Source of the DNA: Pelodera strongyloides
Taxonomy: Eukaryota; Nematoda; Chromadorea; Rhabditida; Rhabditidae
Direction of reading: 5' to 3'
Assembly (NCBI GenBank): GCA_036852015.1
Contig: JAANDG010000375.1
Coordinates: 1-64,000 of the forward strand
DNA: 64,000 nucleotides
Below, in pieces: positions 48,582 to 61,200 of the stretch. The notes beneath the pieces are model-generated. The model was not told where the DNA came from. It did not search any database and saw only the letters and a program-made list of their open reading frames with translations. The position numbers and the translations under genes are program-made. The first letter of the stretch is position 1. The number at the start of each line of letters is the position of its first letter.

Positions 48582-50065
48582 GGGAGAGAGAGAGACCTCT
48601 CATCCCATATATGAATATGCCCATCACCCTTCAGACAAAAAGAAGAAGAGGAAAATTCATAATAAAGCTCGACCTTGAATAGGGGTGTATATTTGCCAAA
48701 GATAGGATTCGGTAGTTGAACTTTGACTGTTAACCTTTAGCACTCGTATTTACTGCGATAGTTGTTACAGTATTAAATGGAACTCCTCGGTATAGGAACA
48801 ACTGTTCGTAAAGGGCAAAAAGTTCCAAAGAACAGCAGTATAACAATGTAAGGTCCACAGCTTTCGCCTTTTTTATTTATTTATTAAATAACACCACAAT
48901 AAAACAATCGAGATCAAGCGTAATGTGTAAACGTAAGCGTCGCACGATAATGCGCCGGCGCTCATGCTTTTTCAAAAAGTTACCTATGCAGTATTACCAG
49001 AAATACTGCAATATAAAACCATGGTATGTGTACAAATACCGTATTCTATGATGGAGTACCTTTTAGACAAGAGCCGTATGCGATGCGCATCTGCGAACCA
49101 CAGATCAACGCCAGCCTGGAGGCTAGCAATCGATTCTCGGCTACAGTAGTCAATCGAGAACAGCACAATATAAGGAATAGATTCGAGAACTTGTGCCGGT
49201 CAGTTGATGGTGGGAGCGAAAGAGAGAGAGAGAGAGACAGAGGGCGAGAGAGAGGAAAAGGCTGCAGAGTACGATATAAAATAGCCTGAACCTCTCCTTT
49301 AGACGTCTGGGCGAGATGATCGCCTGTGTGGAGCCAGTTACGCGCGAGGGATGTGGCGACGGTGCAGCGTACATGATGCTCAAATTCATCACCGTTGGGT
49401 TCGGCAGGTATGTGGCATTTTTGGCTAACACGTAGTTCCGTTTATGCTAGGTTTAAAAACCCCAGTCATGTAATCAGCGTATGATTTCGGTTGGCTCATA
49501 AGTATACGGTATGACGATGGCGTAACCCATGTATCGTTCAATAGCGCTTTCTGGATGTACAGCTATTTCAATTATCTAAAAATGCGAAAGAAGCCTTGGC
49601 CACGTACTGTAATACCATATGATTTCAGTTTCGAGCAATTATACAGTCAACTCGGCATTTCGGATCAATTACCAGCATCGTGTCACTCATTACTGACAAT
49701 CAGGTAGTTTTACTTCAAAATCATTATTTGGTTTTACGTAAAGCTATTTCATTGTCATGTTTATGAAGTACAGTAGATCTTATTCATGAAAAAAATCAGA
49801 ATATCTTGCTCACACGAGTCTGATTCTCTAAGTTCACTCATCATTTCTATAACCCATCCGTATAATTCTTGTCTTGACACTTTTATATTTTTATTTTTAT
49901 TATAGAATCACCAATTTCAGACAGCAGAGCGACCGGAGGTCTACAGGAGCTAAGGTCGGGACGGGCAGGTTGTCTTCATCTGCGAGCTACTCATTTACTT
50001 CCTCAACATTGTTCTTTTCCTTATTCTTCTTTAGCCTCATTACATCAAAACTATTGTATGAGTAA
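44626..50065 (+). CDS. GPI-anchored cysteine-rich secreted protein, CPG4-like (partial, 7 exons found)
   Basis: Exons: 44626-44744, 45131-45246, 47782-47812, 49067-49198, 49303-49407, 49629-49703, 49906-50065; 738 nt, 245 codons plus stop, phases consistent. Ten cysteines are spaced as TICSAYEEVDECLERC, FICVEHKKEFFASLPCLAR, MRIC, NLC, IACVEPVTREGC and PASC, resembling the nematode CPG4 or related extracellular domains. The C-terminus has a serine-rich stretch, then SSTLFFSLFFFSLITSKLLYE and a stop, a typical GPI-attachment signal. The first exon, with the signal peptide, is not identified; candidates start at 43819 or 44262 but the phase fits only the former loosely. Function is unknown. A 481-bp foldback element fills part of intron 2. 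Confidence 0.7.
46054..46534. mobile_element. 481-bp foldback element flanked by TTAA
   Basis: TTAA-AGGGATAGGCTCACTAC at the left and GTAGTGAGCCCATCCCT-TTAA at the right. Arms of about 200 bp match almost perfectly, around an AAAACAGTGTGTTTC-containing centre. The longest hairpin in the window; no coding capacity. Confidence 0.93.
47856..48030. mobile_element. Degraded CGGCCGG-family MITE
   Basis: CTAAAGCGAAATACCGGCCGG at the left; the right end retains only CGATGTGTTTTAAAAACC. In an intron of the GPI-anchored protein gene. Confidence 0.6.
48408..48600. repeat. (GA)n-rich purine tract
   Basis: Almost pure GAGAGA with a few G and A interruptions; the 48541-48580 core is perfect. A shorter run lies at 49218-49255. 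Both are intronic. Confidence 0.9.
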
Positions 50066-50130
50066 AAGGCATCCATTAACTTAGTAAATTTTATACAGTA
50101 ACAATATTTTAGATCACAAAGAAGTTCTAT

Positions 50131-50136
50131 AATAAA
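50131..50136 (+). terminator. Polyadenylation signal AATAAA
   Basis: It lies 66 bp past the stop codon of the GPI-anchored protein, within a short direct repeat (TAAATTTTATACAGTAA twice, at about 50084 and 50133). Confidence 0.5.
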
Positions 50137-51080
50137 TTTTATACAGTAATATTTTACATCACGAACAAGATCCACTCAAAATCTAGTGAAATGCTGCAAC
50201 TATTTACCCACTAATCACCATGAAACTTCTTGTTAAATATCATTGTTTGTTATTTACCCTAATGTCTCACGGCGTTGCGCTCTTTTTATGAGTATAATAA
50301 ATATTCAAATATTCAATCCAAATAAACAAAAAGCAGCCCTGGAGAGAGAACCTAATTTAGCTTACGTATTTTTTTTTAGGATTCCTTTGCACAATTTCAT
50401 GCATTTCATAAATTGTATTCTTGTTTACAGGGTTTCATTTCCTCACCATATTTTTAATGATGTTCTTGTGCTGTTCATCCATGGAACCTCTAGTCTGGTT
50501 AATATTATTTTCCATCATTTCTTTTCAATAAATATTATATTATACAGATAAGGTAGAATTAAAAAGCGAGAACTGCATTACAAAATAAAGAGTAAACAAC
50601 TAACATATGTACATTCGTGTGCACCTTTTTGTCACGAATAGCTCCCAATTGTGTGCGATGTGAATGGCACACGAAAAATTCAGAAAAACTTATCTCGACA
50701 TGAGCCTTCACAATTTTTACATAATTTATTGGGATATCCAAGATAAGCGATAAGTGATAACTTTCTACCCGACTTATTCTCACTTTAACTTTAACGTCAC
50801 AAACCAAAGTTCTGGGGCACGCAAAGCGATACGCGTTGTTAATTAGCTGCAATTAGTTGAAAAACATCCAGTAAATAATATCCATACAAAAACGGTACCG
50901 TATGTCATAACAAAGAAAAGGAGTAAAATACTCAATAAGTTGTTAATAGTTCATTACATAACCATAAATTACAGTAAAAAAATTAATCGCCGACAAAGAT
51001 AAGAAATTACTACGGTAGAATAGTGTAGTGTGAGACTGTGAGATCAAGTGTGTGTACATTGTACATGTTAATACAGTAGT
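50137..51080. other. Convergent intergenic region
   Basis: It separates the plus-strand GPI-protein gene from minus-strand MZT1. GGCGTTGCGCTCTTT with a following AATAAA-like run at 50272 resembles 35698, a minor repeat. A minus-strand AATAAA at 50725-50730 could end MZT1. No gene is recognised. Confidence 0.4.
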
Positions 51081-51503
51081 TTACACTGCAGAATTGCCAC
51101 CTCTGCCATCGTAATTTGATTGAGGACTTGACGAGACAGAAGCCGAAGTCGTGCGTTGCTTCAGAATACTTATCAACTGTAAAATAATAATCATTATAAC
51201 ATTTCAAACTATTGTCGAGACAGCTAAGGACCAAAGTTTGGACTAAGTATCTCTAGCGCATTTTCTAGATTACATTAAACGGAACAAACTACCGTAGACA
51301 GTCCCAAGGTATCAATTATCACACCATCTAATTATGCAAATTTCTATCCCACAGTTACGTAATATAATCAAAACCCCCACCATATCTGGATTGCCACCCG
51401 CGTCCAGTATCCTAATGCATGCTCTCATCTGTTGCCGCGTCAAGTTCACTCCCAACATACTGGCAATAGTCATCAAGTCTTCAATTGTACGCTCTTCTGA
51501 CAT
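51081..51503 (-). CDS. MZT1: MOZART1-like gamma-tubulin complex subunit (2 exons)
   Basis: Exons: 51381-51503 and 51081-51176; 219 nt, 72 aa. The whole protein fits the MZT1 family (about 70-80 aa): TIEDLMTIASMLGVNLTRQQ, then ACIRILDAGGNPDMLISILK, matching the helical hairpin whose human counterpart reads [20 protein letters not shown]. The tail (TTSASVSSSPQSNYDGRGG) is unstructured. MZT1 binds the N-terminus of a gamma-tubulin complex protein and helps recruit it to microtubule-organising centres. An in-frame ATG at 51596 would extend the N-terminus but lies beyond a possible acceptor at 51519-51520. It lies 751 bp downstream of PRPF3 on the same strand. Confidence 0.88.
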
Positions 51504-52253
51504 TTGAAGTTTATGCTTCTGAATGGGGTACTGTATGAAGCGAATACTGAATTCAGTCCTGAACGGGATACTGTAAGAAATGTTCACTAAGAACATGGAA
51601 CGAATACTGTACTAACTCCTGAATGATTTACCGAACGAAATGTTCATTTACAAACTTCCAATTCCAGCCGTGAGCATAACTTCAAAAAAGCAACCCTTTT
51701 TGGTTGATGTAAACAATATACGTTGCGAAGCAAGATAACCTTCCCGAGACGAAAACTCAAAATTAAACAATTAAAAAACAAGCATATACTTAATAAACTT
51801 TATTCAAACATGATAATACAGTAACCAAACAAAAACGATAGAGTTCAAACTTGAAAGCTCAGACTCTAAACTACAACAAATGAGATACTTCTATAGCAAA
51901 TACACCGACGAAACTTGCCAAACAAAAAAAAAATTAACCACAACTCTGATAAATGTCTGACGCTGATAAAATACAACAAACAATCCTAATTTCCAATTAC
52001 TAATGGCTTAACCAGTTTCAAAGGTATTAAACAACCACTTATGAATCACTTCACCAAAAAATCAACAAAAAACCTCAAAAATGGTTCAGTGGCCATATCC
52101 GGGAGTAGGCTCCCAAGCCTGCGAGAACGGAAGAAAATAATAAGATCAATGGGAACCGTTAGGGCACACTTCCCGCTTGCTCATTATACATCTACATGAG
52201 TAAGTCAGGATCGATCTAGCATCATTCAGACTACAAAAGACCTGTGCTACACC
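51504..52253. other. PRPF3 3' flank / MZT1 upstream region
   Basis: AT-rich with no further coding signal. It holds a minus-strand AATAAA (51799-51804), the likely PRPF3 polyadenylation signal, 450 bp past its stop. Confidence 0.45.
51799..51804 (-). terminator. Polyadenylation signal AATAAA, PRPF3
   Basis: TTTATT on the plus strand, 450 bp downstream of the PRPF3 stop codon. Confidence 0.45.
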
Positions 52254-55200
52254 CTAATTAGTCTTGTTCTCCTCCTCTTCCAGCAACACTGACGTCGATA
52301 AGCACAGGTCCCAGTAGTGTGCTACTCCGTGCTTTTCAAAGTAGTCTCTGGCCTGTTTATGAATTGTTGCACTGACAACTTTGACGTCCTGGAACGCACG
52401 CCGCTTCACCATGCCTTCCCACATCTAAATACGTAATAAATCCAACCCGCAAGTTTTGATCAGTCGTCTTTATAGTAGTTTTGATCAGTCGTCTTTAGTA
52501 GCACTTCGTAGTGTACAGCAGTTCCCTTTGCAGTAAACTACCCTACTAGTCAATATGTCAGCAGTAGTCCCCCGTAGTTCTACATGGTAGTCTTATTAAT
52601 TCAGTCCTTACTCAACTAAGTTCGCAGTAATCTACTCTATTAGCCGATTAGAGCAACTAGGGACTAGTTTTTTCATGCGGACGCTAGTACTTCTAGTCCC
52701 GCGCAGTCTATGAAGTGCCGTCCTATTCTCACAAAAAAACCTAATTCGAAAAGTTCACGGGTAAGTCAATATACACCAATTCACTACAAATCCTACAAAT
52801 TTGTGTCCATTGATACCTCCCTATTCTCCTCTACCCTCTCACTTACCAATCTGCACTCGTTCCTCTCTCCGACTGCATCCTTCTCTGCGTCCTTCTTCTC
52901 GCCCACTATCTCGTCCTCCCATTTTATTCGGTTCAATATCAGATTTTTGTAGAACTTTTGCTGCTTTGGACCTAAAACATAAAAGGTGAGGCACATGAAA
53001 AACGACAATGAACTCAATAAATATTTGACTAATCCAAGAAACACTACGTTGAACTCAGAGCATTACACACGCGCACACATACTACTCTCCGCTAAGCGAG
53101 TCGTACAATAAAGCCTCATTATTCTTCATGCAAATATCTACTTATGTAACCGCGAACTATACTTTCTCTAGGAACTAGGAACGTTGGCAAAAATAAATAA
53201 TTTAGAAAATGTGATGTTTCACAGTGTTTATAACAGTCCAGTTCTTCAAGATTTGACGCTTCCTTACCTACTTGCGCGCCAAATCGAATAGCGAAAGCAA
53301 AGATGAAAATTTGATGCAAATTGACCGTACTTAAAGCGAAATGCCAGCTCCTTTGGAAAATTTGCATATGATAAGCAAATCCTATGTATCCTATGCTAAT
53401 CTTGCGCGATCGTCCACGGCTATCGCGCAAAATTAGCATAGGATACATAGGATTTGCTTATCATATGCAAATTTTCCAAAGGAGCTGGCATTTCGCTTTA
53501 AGCCGCGTTCGAGTTGGGGAAAAGTTGGTGGAATTCCGGAATTCGAGTTGGACGCGGAAACGTGCGTGGAAAAGCAAAAATACCGTAGTGGAATCGTTGT
53601 GGGATTATATTTTAACCACTGCAGGAGCCAAAAATGACGCTTGACCCCGACGGTTGGGGTTAAATAGCAGAAAAACATTTGCGTTTCCGGTGTCCCATCT
53701 CGAACGGTGGAATTCCGGAATTCCACAACCTTTTCCCAACTCGAACGCGGCTTTAGGCGTAGGCACTTTTTGGTCCAGCAAATTGACCGTACTTTGCGTT
53801 TCACCGTGTTTATAAAAGTCAAGCCTTCAAATGACACTTGCTGACTGGCAATGTCCATCTTTTCGAAATAAATGGTGTCTTTAGTGACGACCACTTTTGG
53901 AGACACCCAAAATATGTGCCACCAAGAGGACGGCACATATTTTTGGTCCACCAATATTTCATGCAAACTTAACAAACGCCATGTTTCACCGAGTTTTTTT
54001 AGAGTCAAGTTCCTCAGATTAGGACGTTTAATCGTAAGTCCTTGTTTTCCAAACCGAAAGCACAAAGCCCTTTGGTGACACCATACGACAACTTGTTAGA
54101 CGTTTTGGTGTCAAAGTGGTCGTCAAATGGTTTGGACCACTAATATTTCATGTAAAGTGAACCGTACCCCCTTCCACAACGATCACCGCCATATCCTTGT
54201 GCATCATAATTAAACCGCTCATCTGAAGCTGCTTGGCGTTCGTCTCCACCTTGAACTTCTTCGCGGGATGCATCAACGATTTACACCTAAAATACAATAG
54301 AAAATATAAAGTGCAACCGTGTGGGAACCGGAATGACGCCGTTGTTTAGAGCTTGACAACGATAGAGCCACCTGATTCAACAGTCCCTGTATGCCACTGT
54401 AAACGGTAGTAGGAAACACCCGATATCATAACATGCGAACAAATCCATGTCCAGGGAAGACCAATTAATGATCAAATAGCCACATAAATTAGCATAAAAC
54501 ACTACTAAACTCCTCTCACCTGTACACAGCCACGTTAACTCCCAACGAAGTATCTTCACTAATCTTCTTTGCCTTCTTCTCCGCTCGCTGCGCATCAGTA
54601 AGTTTCCGCGCCGCGTTCTCCGCTTCATGTTTCCGCAATCGTTCCGCCATCTGTTTGCGGACGTGCGCTTCCATCTGAAAACACGGAAATACACCTCTAG
54701 TCAGATTTCAGATTATTTCCAGAGGTAATATAAATTTTCTTCAAATCTTGCATCCGTTCACTTCTTTACTATGCGTTCTCATATGGCGTGTTTGCATTAG
54801 TATAAGAAGAGTACTTTCCATCACCGCTTCCGAGGAAATTTGGCATGCATGCATTTTGCCAACGAGTTGCATGATTGCCTTATTGCCTCTAACCGGTCAT
54901 GTTAGGTCGTGAGACATTCACGACATGTAAGTAAAACATCGATAACAAATAATAATCACAAACCTTGGTCGGATCTTGAACGGCATCGCTTCCCAACACT
55001 CGCATCAAATTGCTCAATTTCACCTAGAAAATGAACACGCATTAAGGCATATAATACAATCCATCATAGACCAAGCATACATCAAAGAACCTACAAAACA
55101 TCTACAATCAAACCCTGGTCACCTCCCTTCGGAAACTCCACCAGGCACAGGAATTGAACCCCGGTCGCTCTCTCAAGAACCAAACGCTTAGCCGCCTACA

Positions 55201-58200
55201 CCACGGTTGACTTTGACTAACTTACCTTAGGTTCAGGTGCTTTCTCCAAACCGAGTCTGATCTTCTCAGTCTTCTCTTTCTGTGATTCTTTTCGATTTTG
55301 GCGACGGATCTTCTTCATTTCTTTTTTGGTCAAGTATACCTAGAACAGAAATATTAACAAAAAACATAATGTTATAATTCAAAATTTTACCCAGTCAAAC
55401 GTTCTACTTTTTACCTAAGTCTCTGTAAGTCTTACAATGACAGGGAAGTTCGGCACAATGGCCAGCTACATGATCAATTTGGTTAGTCGAGTCGACAAAG
55501 CTCCGTGCTAAGCCCCCCCCCCCCCGCGGCACATCTATAGAGCCTCCCATAGTTCACAGTTCACACCAAAGTACAAACTACGTACCCTCAGGTACTGCGG
55601 AGTGAGCGGGTCGGTCGGTGGTCTCAACTGGATCGGGTGCTCTACAAGCTCAGAAATCGTGTCCAAATAACGGTTCTCGTCAGTCTCGTCTGGGATATCA
55701 TCGTAGCTAAACAATTAGAACGTAAGTGTCTGAAGTCATACTCACCACTCCGATTCTCACGGGAACTATTCTCTGGGGACAGAAACTGGCATTCTGACGT
55801 TAGGGTCGCAGGGAACAAGACAACAGAGGCCGTATTCACCAACACGCAAGGGGCCCTCCCTAGGTTCACGAACGCTCCGAATCTCTTGTGTTCTCGGACT
55901 CTCTAGCTCCCTGGGGAGGCCAGGAAGGGCTCCATGCGTGTTGGTGAATACGGCCTCAGTTCACCTTCGGGAAAATAATTGGTGAGGCAATACGGTCACT
56001 CGCGAACAATCTACGGAATGATCTTGGTTCAGGAAGTACGCATACGTCAGTTCTTGCAAATTTATTACTTGAATGAAACATATCACTAATAAATTTCGTT
56101 TCGGCCACTCCACTTACGCTCCAGACTATCAACTATCTTACACCTTACACTTACTCACCCAACATATTCAGTGACATAATCCACCACAACTGTACACAGC
56201 AGTGTAAATATAGTATACAGTATACACATTCTCAAACTACCGTAGAAAAAGGTCCAAAGCCACAGACTTAAACATAATAAGTAGGTTAATAAAATTCTAG
56301 CATCACAAACTCTAAACTACAAACTATAAACTACAAGAACCAACTTGTCTTTATCCAGTACAATCGCATCCCACCACTCAATCGGTGGCACTTCATCAAC
56401 TGATCTGCCAGCCGGCGTGACAAGTGCCAGCTTCACCGCCGAGCTAATGCCGGTCGTCTTCGCCTTTTCACTGATATCCGCCTGCAACAATAGGTATTTA
56501 CTACTCTAATGCTGGCAAAACAGTCCCACTAAAACGGATGCGCCTCGTTTATAAAGTCTGTGCACCTTCCTTCCAGTATACGTATATAGATCTGTAAGGT
56601 ACGTAAAGATGATACCTGACTCAGAATTGCAACTCGACTTGTATACTAGATATGAATGTTTATAAGCGTAACCGACCTACAGTAGCTTTTCGAGTATTTG
56701 TATGCGTTCATACAAGAAGACCAGATTTATGCATAGGTCGGGTGCAACGTGCAATACCGCTTTAAAGGTTCAGACCTAGTGACCATATTTCCCCCCAACC
56801 AACCTGCAATTTCTCCAGCTTCGCAACAGCCCTCTGCTTATTGGCCAGCTTCTCGTACTCGCCCTTCTCATGGAAGTTGAAGGCTCGTTTCTGTCTCCCC
56901 GCACTCTTCATCTTTAGCCGGGGATCCATAAACTCTTTGATCTCTTCGGTCTCTTCCTGAAAAATCAATAAAGATATAGATCTGTACAGATCTTCAGAAC
57001 GAAATAGGAATCCACAGCCAACCACTCAACTAGGTGTATTAAATCGAAGACCTAGTGTCGCCGTAAGCACGAATGCGCCGGAAGCTCCCAGCCTCCCGCC
57101 CGGGAGTTGAGAGAAAGAGAGGGAACACACGAATCAGAGACACACAGAGCCAAATTCTCCCACCCTGGGAGGTTCCCGCTGTTCGGTCAATTCTTGCTGG
57201 TTGAGCTATAATGTGTCCCATGCACATGCGTGTTGTAGAACAATACTATAAAGCAATCCCTCCCTCTAATCTGCCCACCTTGGTCTCCTGCTTGACCTTC
57301 TTCTCCGTGATCTGGGGCTTCATCTCCTCTGGCTCTTCCTCCTCCTCCTCCTTAACCGGGAGGCCGGCCTTCTGTTGTTGGAGCATGGTGAGGTTGCCGA
57401 GCACTCCGGAAGACTTGGCCAGCCGAGCCTGCAAACATAAATGGGAATATGTAAACCATATATAAGTAAAGATACGTCTTGTCTATCGTAGTGGTGATCA
57501 AAACTATAATGTCTGATGCTAAGCTAACCGGTCTAGCGGAGCCATGGTATATACCAATTGCCACCTCCACAAGACCATTAAACCGAAACTAACAATACAT
57601 TTCATAAACAAACACTGATAAGCAGTTCACAATCCTATGTACTTAAAGCGAACTGCCAGCCTCTTTGGAAAATTTGCATATGATAAGCAAATCCTATGTA
57701 TCCTATGCTAATTTTGCGCGATTGCCGTGGACGATCGCGCAAAATTAGCATAGGATACATAGGATTTGCTTATCATATGCAAATTTTCCAAAGGGGCTAG
57801 CATTTCGCTTTAACTGAAACTTCTAATATTCCAACGAGCAAGTGAAGTCTATACTATCCACAAACACTACTATAAAGTCTAATGTAACCAGGCTATAATT
57901 TCCATGCGTAATTTCGGAGATGGTCGCTTAGTTGAGAGTCGAACCGTAAATTACCACTGATACGTTTCACCCAAATCTATATATTTGCATTTGCCTCCGG
58001 AGATGGTCAAAGCCAATCCGGAGATGGTTGATGCGTAATTTTACGCATAGATTTATAGTCTAATGTAGGAGAAACAACAACAAAATCATACCTTAATTTC
58101 ATCCATTCGATTCTTCTTCTCCATCGAATAGTTGACGAACATGGCGGCCTCTTGTGGACGAAGCACTACCTAAAACAACAAAAAAAGTAAACCCTGAAAA

Positions 58201-61200
58201 AAAAAAAAAAACAAAAAAAGTAAACCCTGAAACAAACAAATAGGGGAACAAATCTTAGATTACCAGACTTCTAGAATAAACAATAATACAAATTAACAAC
58301 TACTGTAATCATAGCGTATCCATAACGACGTGACTCCGACTCGAATAATACACATAAGCACGATACTGTAACCAGAAACCCAGGCTTCTAGAATATCCAG
58401 CAACAAAATTACTGTAACCATACCGTACAATGTAACCAGAAACCCAGGCTTCTAGAATATCCAGCAACAAAATTACTGTAACCTTAAATCATACCGTACT
58501 CCATCAATACAATTACTGTAACCATACCGTACTCCACCAATACAATTACTGTAACCATACCGTACTCCACCAATACAATTACTGTAACCATACCGTACTC
58601 CACCAATACAATTACTGTAACCATACCGTACTCCACCAACACACTTACTGTAACCATACCGTACTCCACCAATACAATTACTGTAACCATACCGTACTCC
58701 ACCAATACAATTACTGTAACCATACCGTACTCCACCAATACAATTACTGTAACCATACCGTACTCCACCAACACACTTACTGTAACCATACCGTACTCCA
58801 CCAATACAATTACTGTAACCATACCGTACCTTAGTACCCGCACTACTGGCCGACTGTTGTTGTGGTGTCATTCCCAGTGAACCTCCAGCAAGTGCTTGTA
58901 ATTGCCTCTTCCTTTCTTCGATCTCCTGCTGAGCTCGGTACATGAGTTCCTTGGCCCTGAAATATACAGATATAATCATATCATAGGTTAAAGCGAAATA
59001 CCAGCCGGTTTCTGAAACGCATCGCGGCCAACTGAACTCTTACGTATTTATGTTAATTTGCTCGAATTTAGCTCGATTTTTTATTCTAATTTATGGTCAT
59101 TTGCATACGCTGCATAGGAATGTTGGTGTACACGACGTGTTTCAAAAACCGGCTGGTATTTCGCTTTAAAAACATCTGGCATACGAAGTACTATCTCCTT
59201 CAAATCGTCTTTCAAATCTACAAAACTGAAGGCTCATATATGTAATGTAGGTCGCAGTGCTTGACTGAAAAGTTAGAGGAGTCAACGGTTCGATTTCGTT
59301 TCACAGATTGCACATAATATATGATGTTTCACCAAACTGATAACTGCGCCGATGCACTCCTCTCAAGATTGTTTACTCAATACTATTACCTACAATCAAG
59401 ACATCCTACAACAACTACAACACAACCATTCCTAACGAGACTTCTCTTGAAGTAAGAGTTCTAAGGCGCGTAAATAGGGACAAGGAGGTCCTAAAGGAAA
59501 AGCATTAACACTAACGTCTACCGGTGAGCACTCCGCCAGCCCTTAAATCACCCTTCACATACCTGAGCTGATCCTCCGTAACTACGGCATTCCTCCTCTC
59601 CTCTTCCTCTCTGATCTTTCGCTCGAGCACCTCCTTCGCTACTTGTTTCAACTTCTCCTTTTCGATGATTAGCTGACGATCCCTGGAAAAAGGGGAAAAC
59701 GAAATACTACTATTTACACTTACTCGACAGGGTGTTATGCAACTCTACATAGCAACAATTCACCGTTTTTCTCTCTCATTATCGTTCATTCCGCACCGCT
59801 GAGTTCACTTACTTTCACGCGCTTTTCAACTACTGGGGCCGTATTCACCAAGACGCGGGGAGCCCTACCTGGCCTCCCCAGGGAGCCAAAGAGTGCTCCC
59901 TGTGTGTTGGTGAGTACGGCCTCAGGATTCGTCGTCATAGCTACGAGTATTAACTCTGGGGCTACGATTTTCATGTCAATCACGAACTTACATTACAACT
60001 TTTACAACATTACGCGTTAAAATGATACACAAAAATCCAATCACCGAACAAATCAACATCTCCTCACGTTTCCTTGTCCTCCTCCTTCCTCCTCTCCTTC
60101 TCCTTCTCGCCTCTCTCGCGTTCTCGCTCTCGCTCCTTCTTCCGCTCCTCGTCTCGTTTGCACTCTCGTTCTCGCTCCTCATCTTTGCGATCCTAAAAAC
60201 AAAAACAAAAAGTGTTTTTTTTTGTGCGAGAGAGACAGAGTAAACGGTAATACATGGGCCCTGCATCTCTACTTCTCTACCGTATGCCGATCCATCCATA
60301 ACAAATAAACTCTGACGGTAAATAATAATCCTAGAACACGTTGTTGTTAGGCATCGAGGTACACCAAATCCAATCAATAATAAACTAAACGATTCAGAAA
60401 CTAATCAATCATTCGCTCAGCTGAAGCTGAAGCTGACAAACACACAAAGGACCGAAATCAAACACCAAATATCCAACCTTCTTTGCGTCCTTTTCCGTGC
60501 GGGAAGATTTACTTTCACGCACATCCTTGTCCTTGGTTTCTTCAAACTAAAAGAAAGGCAAATTACTACTCGATTACGTATATCGTCTTAATTTAATTAT
60601 CACTACTTATAATGAATGTGTTCTCTCATTTAATACTTTATTTGATAGATTATTACGTACATACACTTTTCGCTTTTCATTGAAAAAACAATGCCTCAAG
60701 CATAAAGATAATTCACCAAAATCCAATTTCCCTAGGACTACGCATTACAAGATGTTTCACGGAAAGCATTTCATAGCGTTCAAGACCTAGGGGGACAGTT
60801 CTCAATAAGGACCACGTATAGTTTGCCGAGTAGAGCACTTACACCATTACCGAAAAACCAGTACACTTCCTCACTGCGGCCACCCACACCCATAAGAGAG
60901 GACAAGACCAGAGAATTCGACGCGTAATCAATAAATCAATAACTCCTACCCTTGATCGTTTACTTAGTGCCGGATACAGGTCGACCAATTTGCCTAGCAC
61001 CTTATGTGCTTTGTGACTGTCCGCCACCGCGTCCAGTATCTTTGACTTCAACTTTTCGTGGTCATAACCCTAAAGTTCAAAAAAAAAATATTCCAATATA
61101 ATTTAGCCGGATACAGTCACGGCGAGCCAATAAAACCAAGTAACATAAAGTAACACTTAATAAATTCTTCATTGTAGTAATAATGACCCATTACTAAAAA

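Noticed and set aside
50243..50551. 102-codon plus-strand gene after the GPI-protein
   Set aside because: Hydrophobic, AT-driven frame just past a polyadenylation signal, with no family resemblance.
58473..58979. Separate gene for an 11-residue-repeat protein
   Set aside because: The start of this frame is PRPF3 exon 6; the repeats lie in its intron after a good donor.
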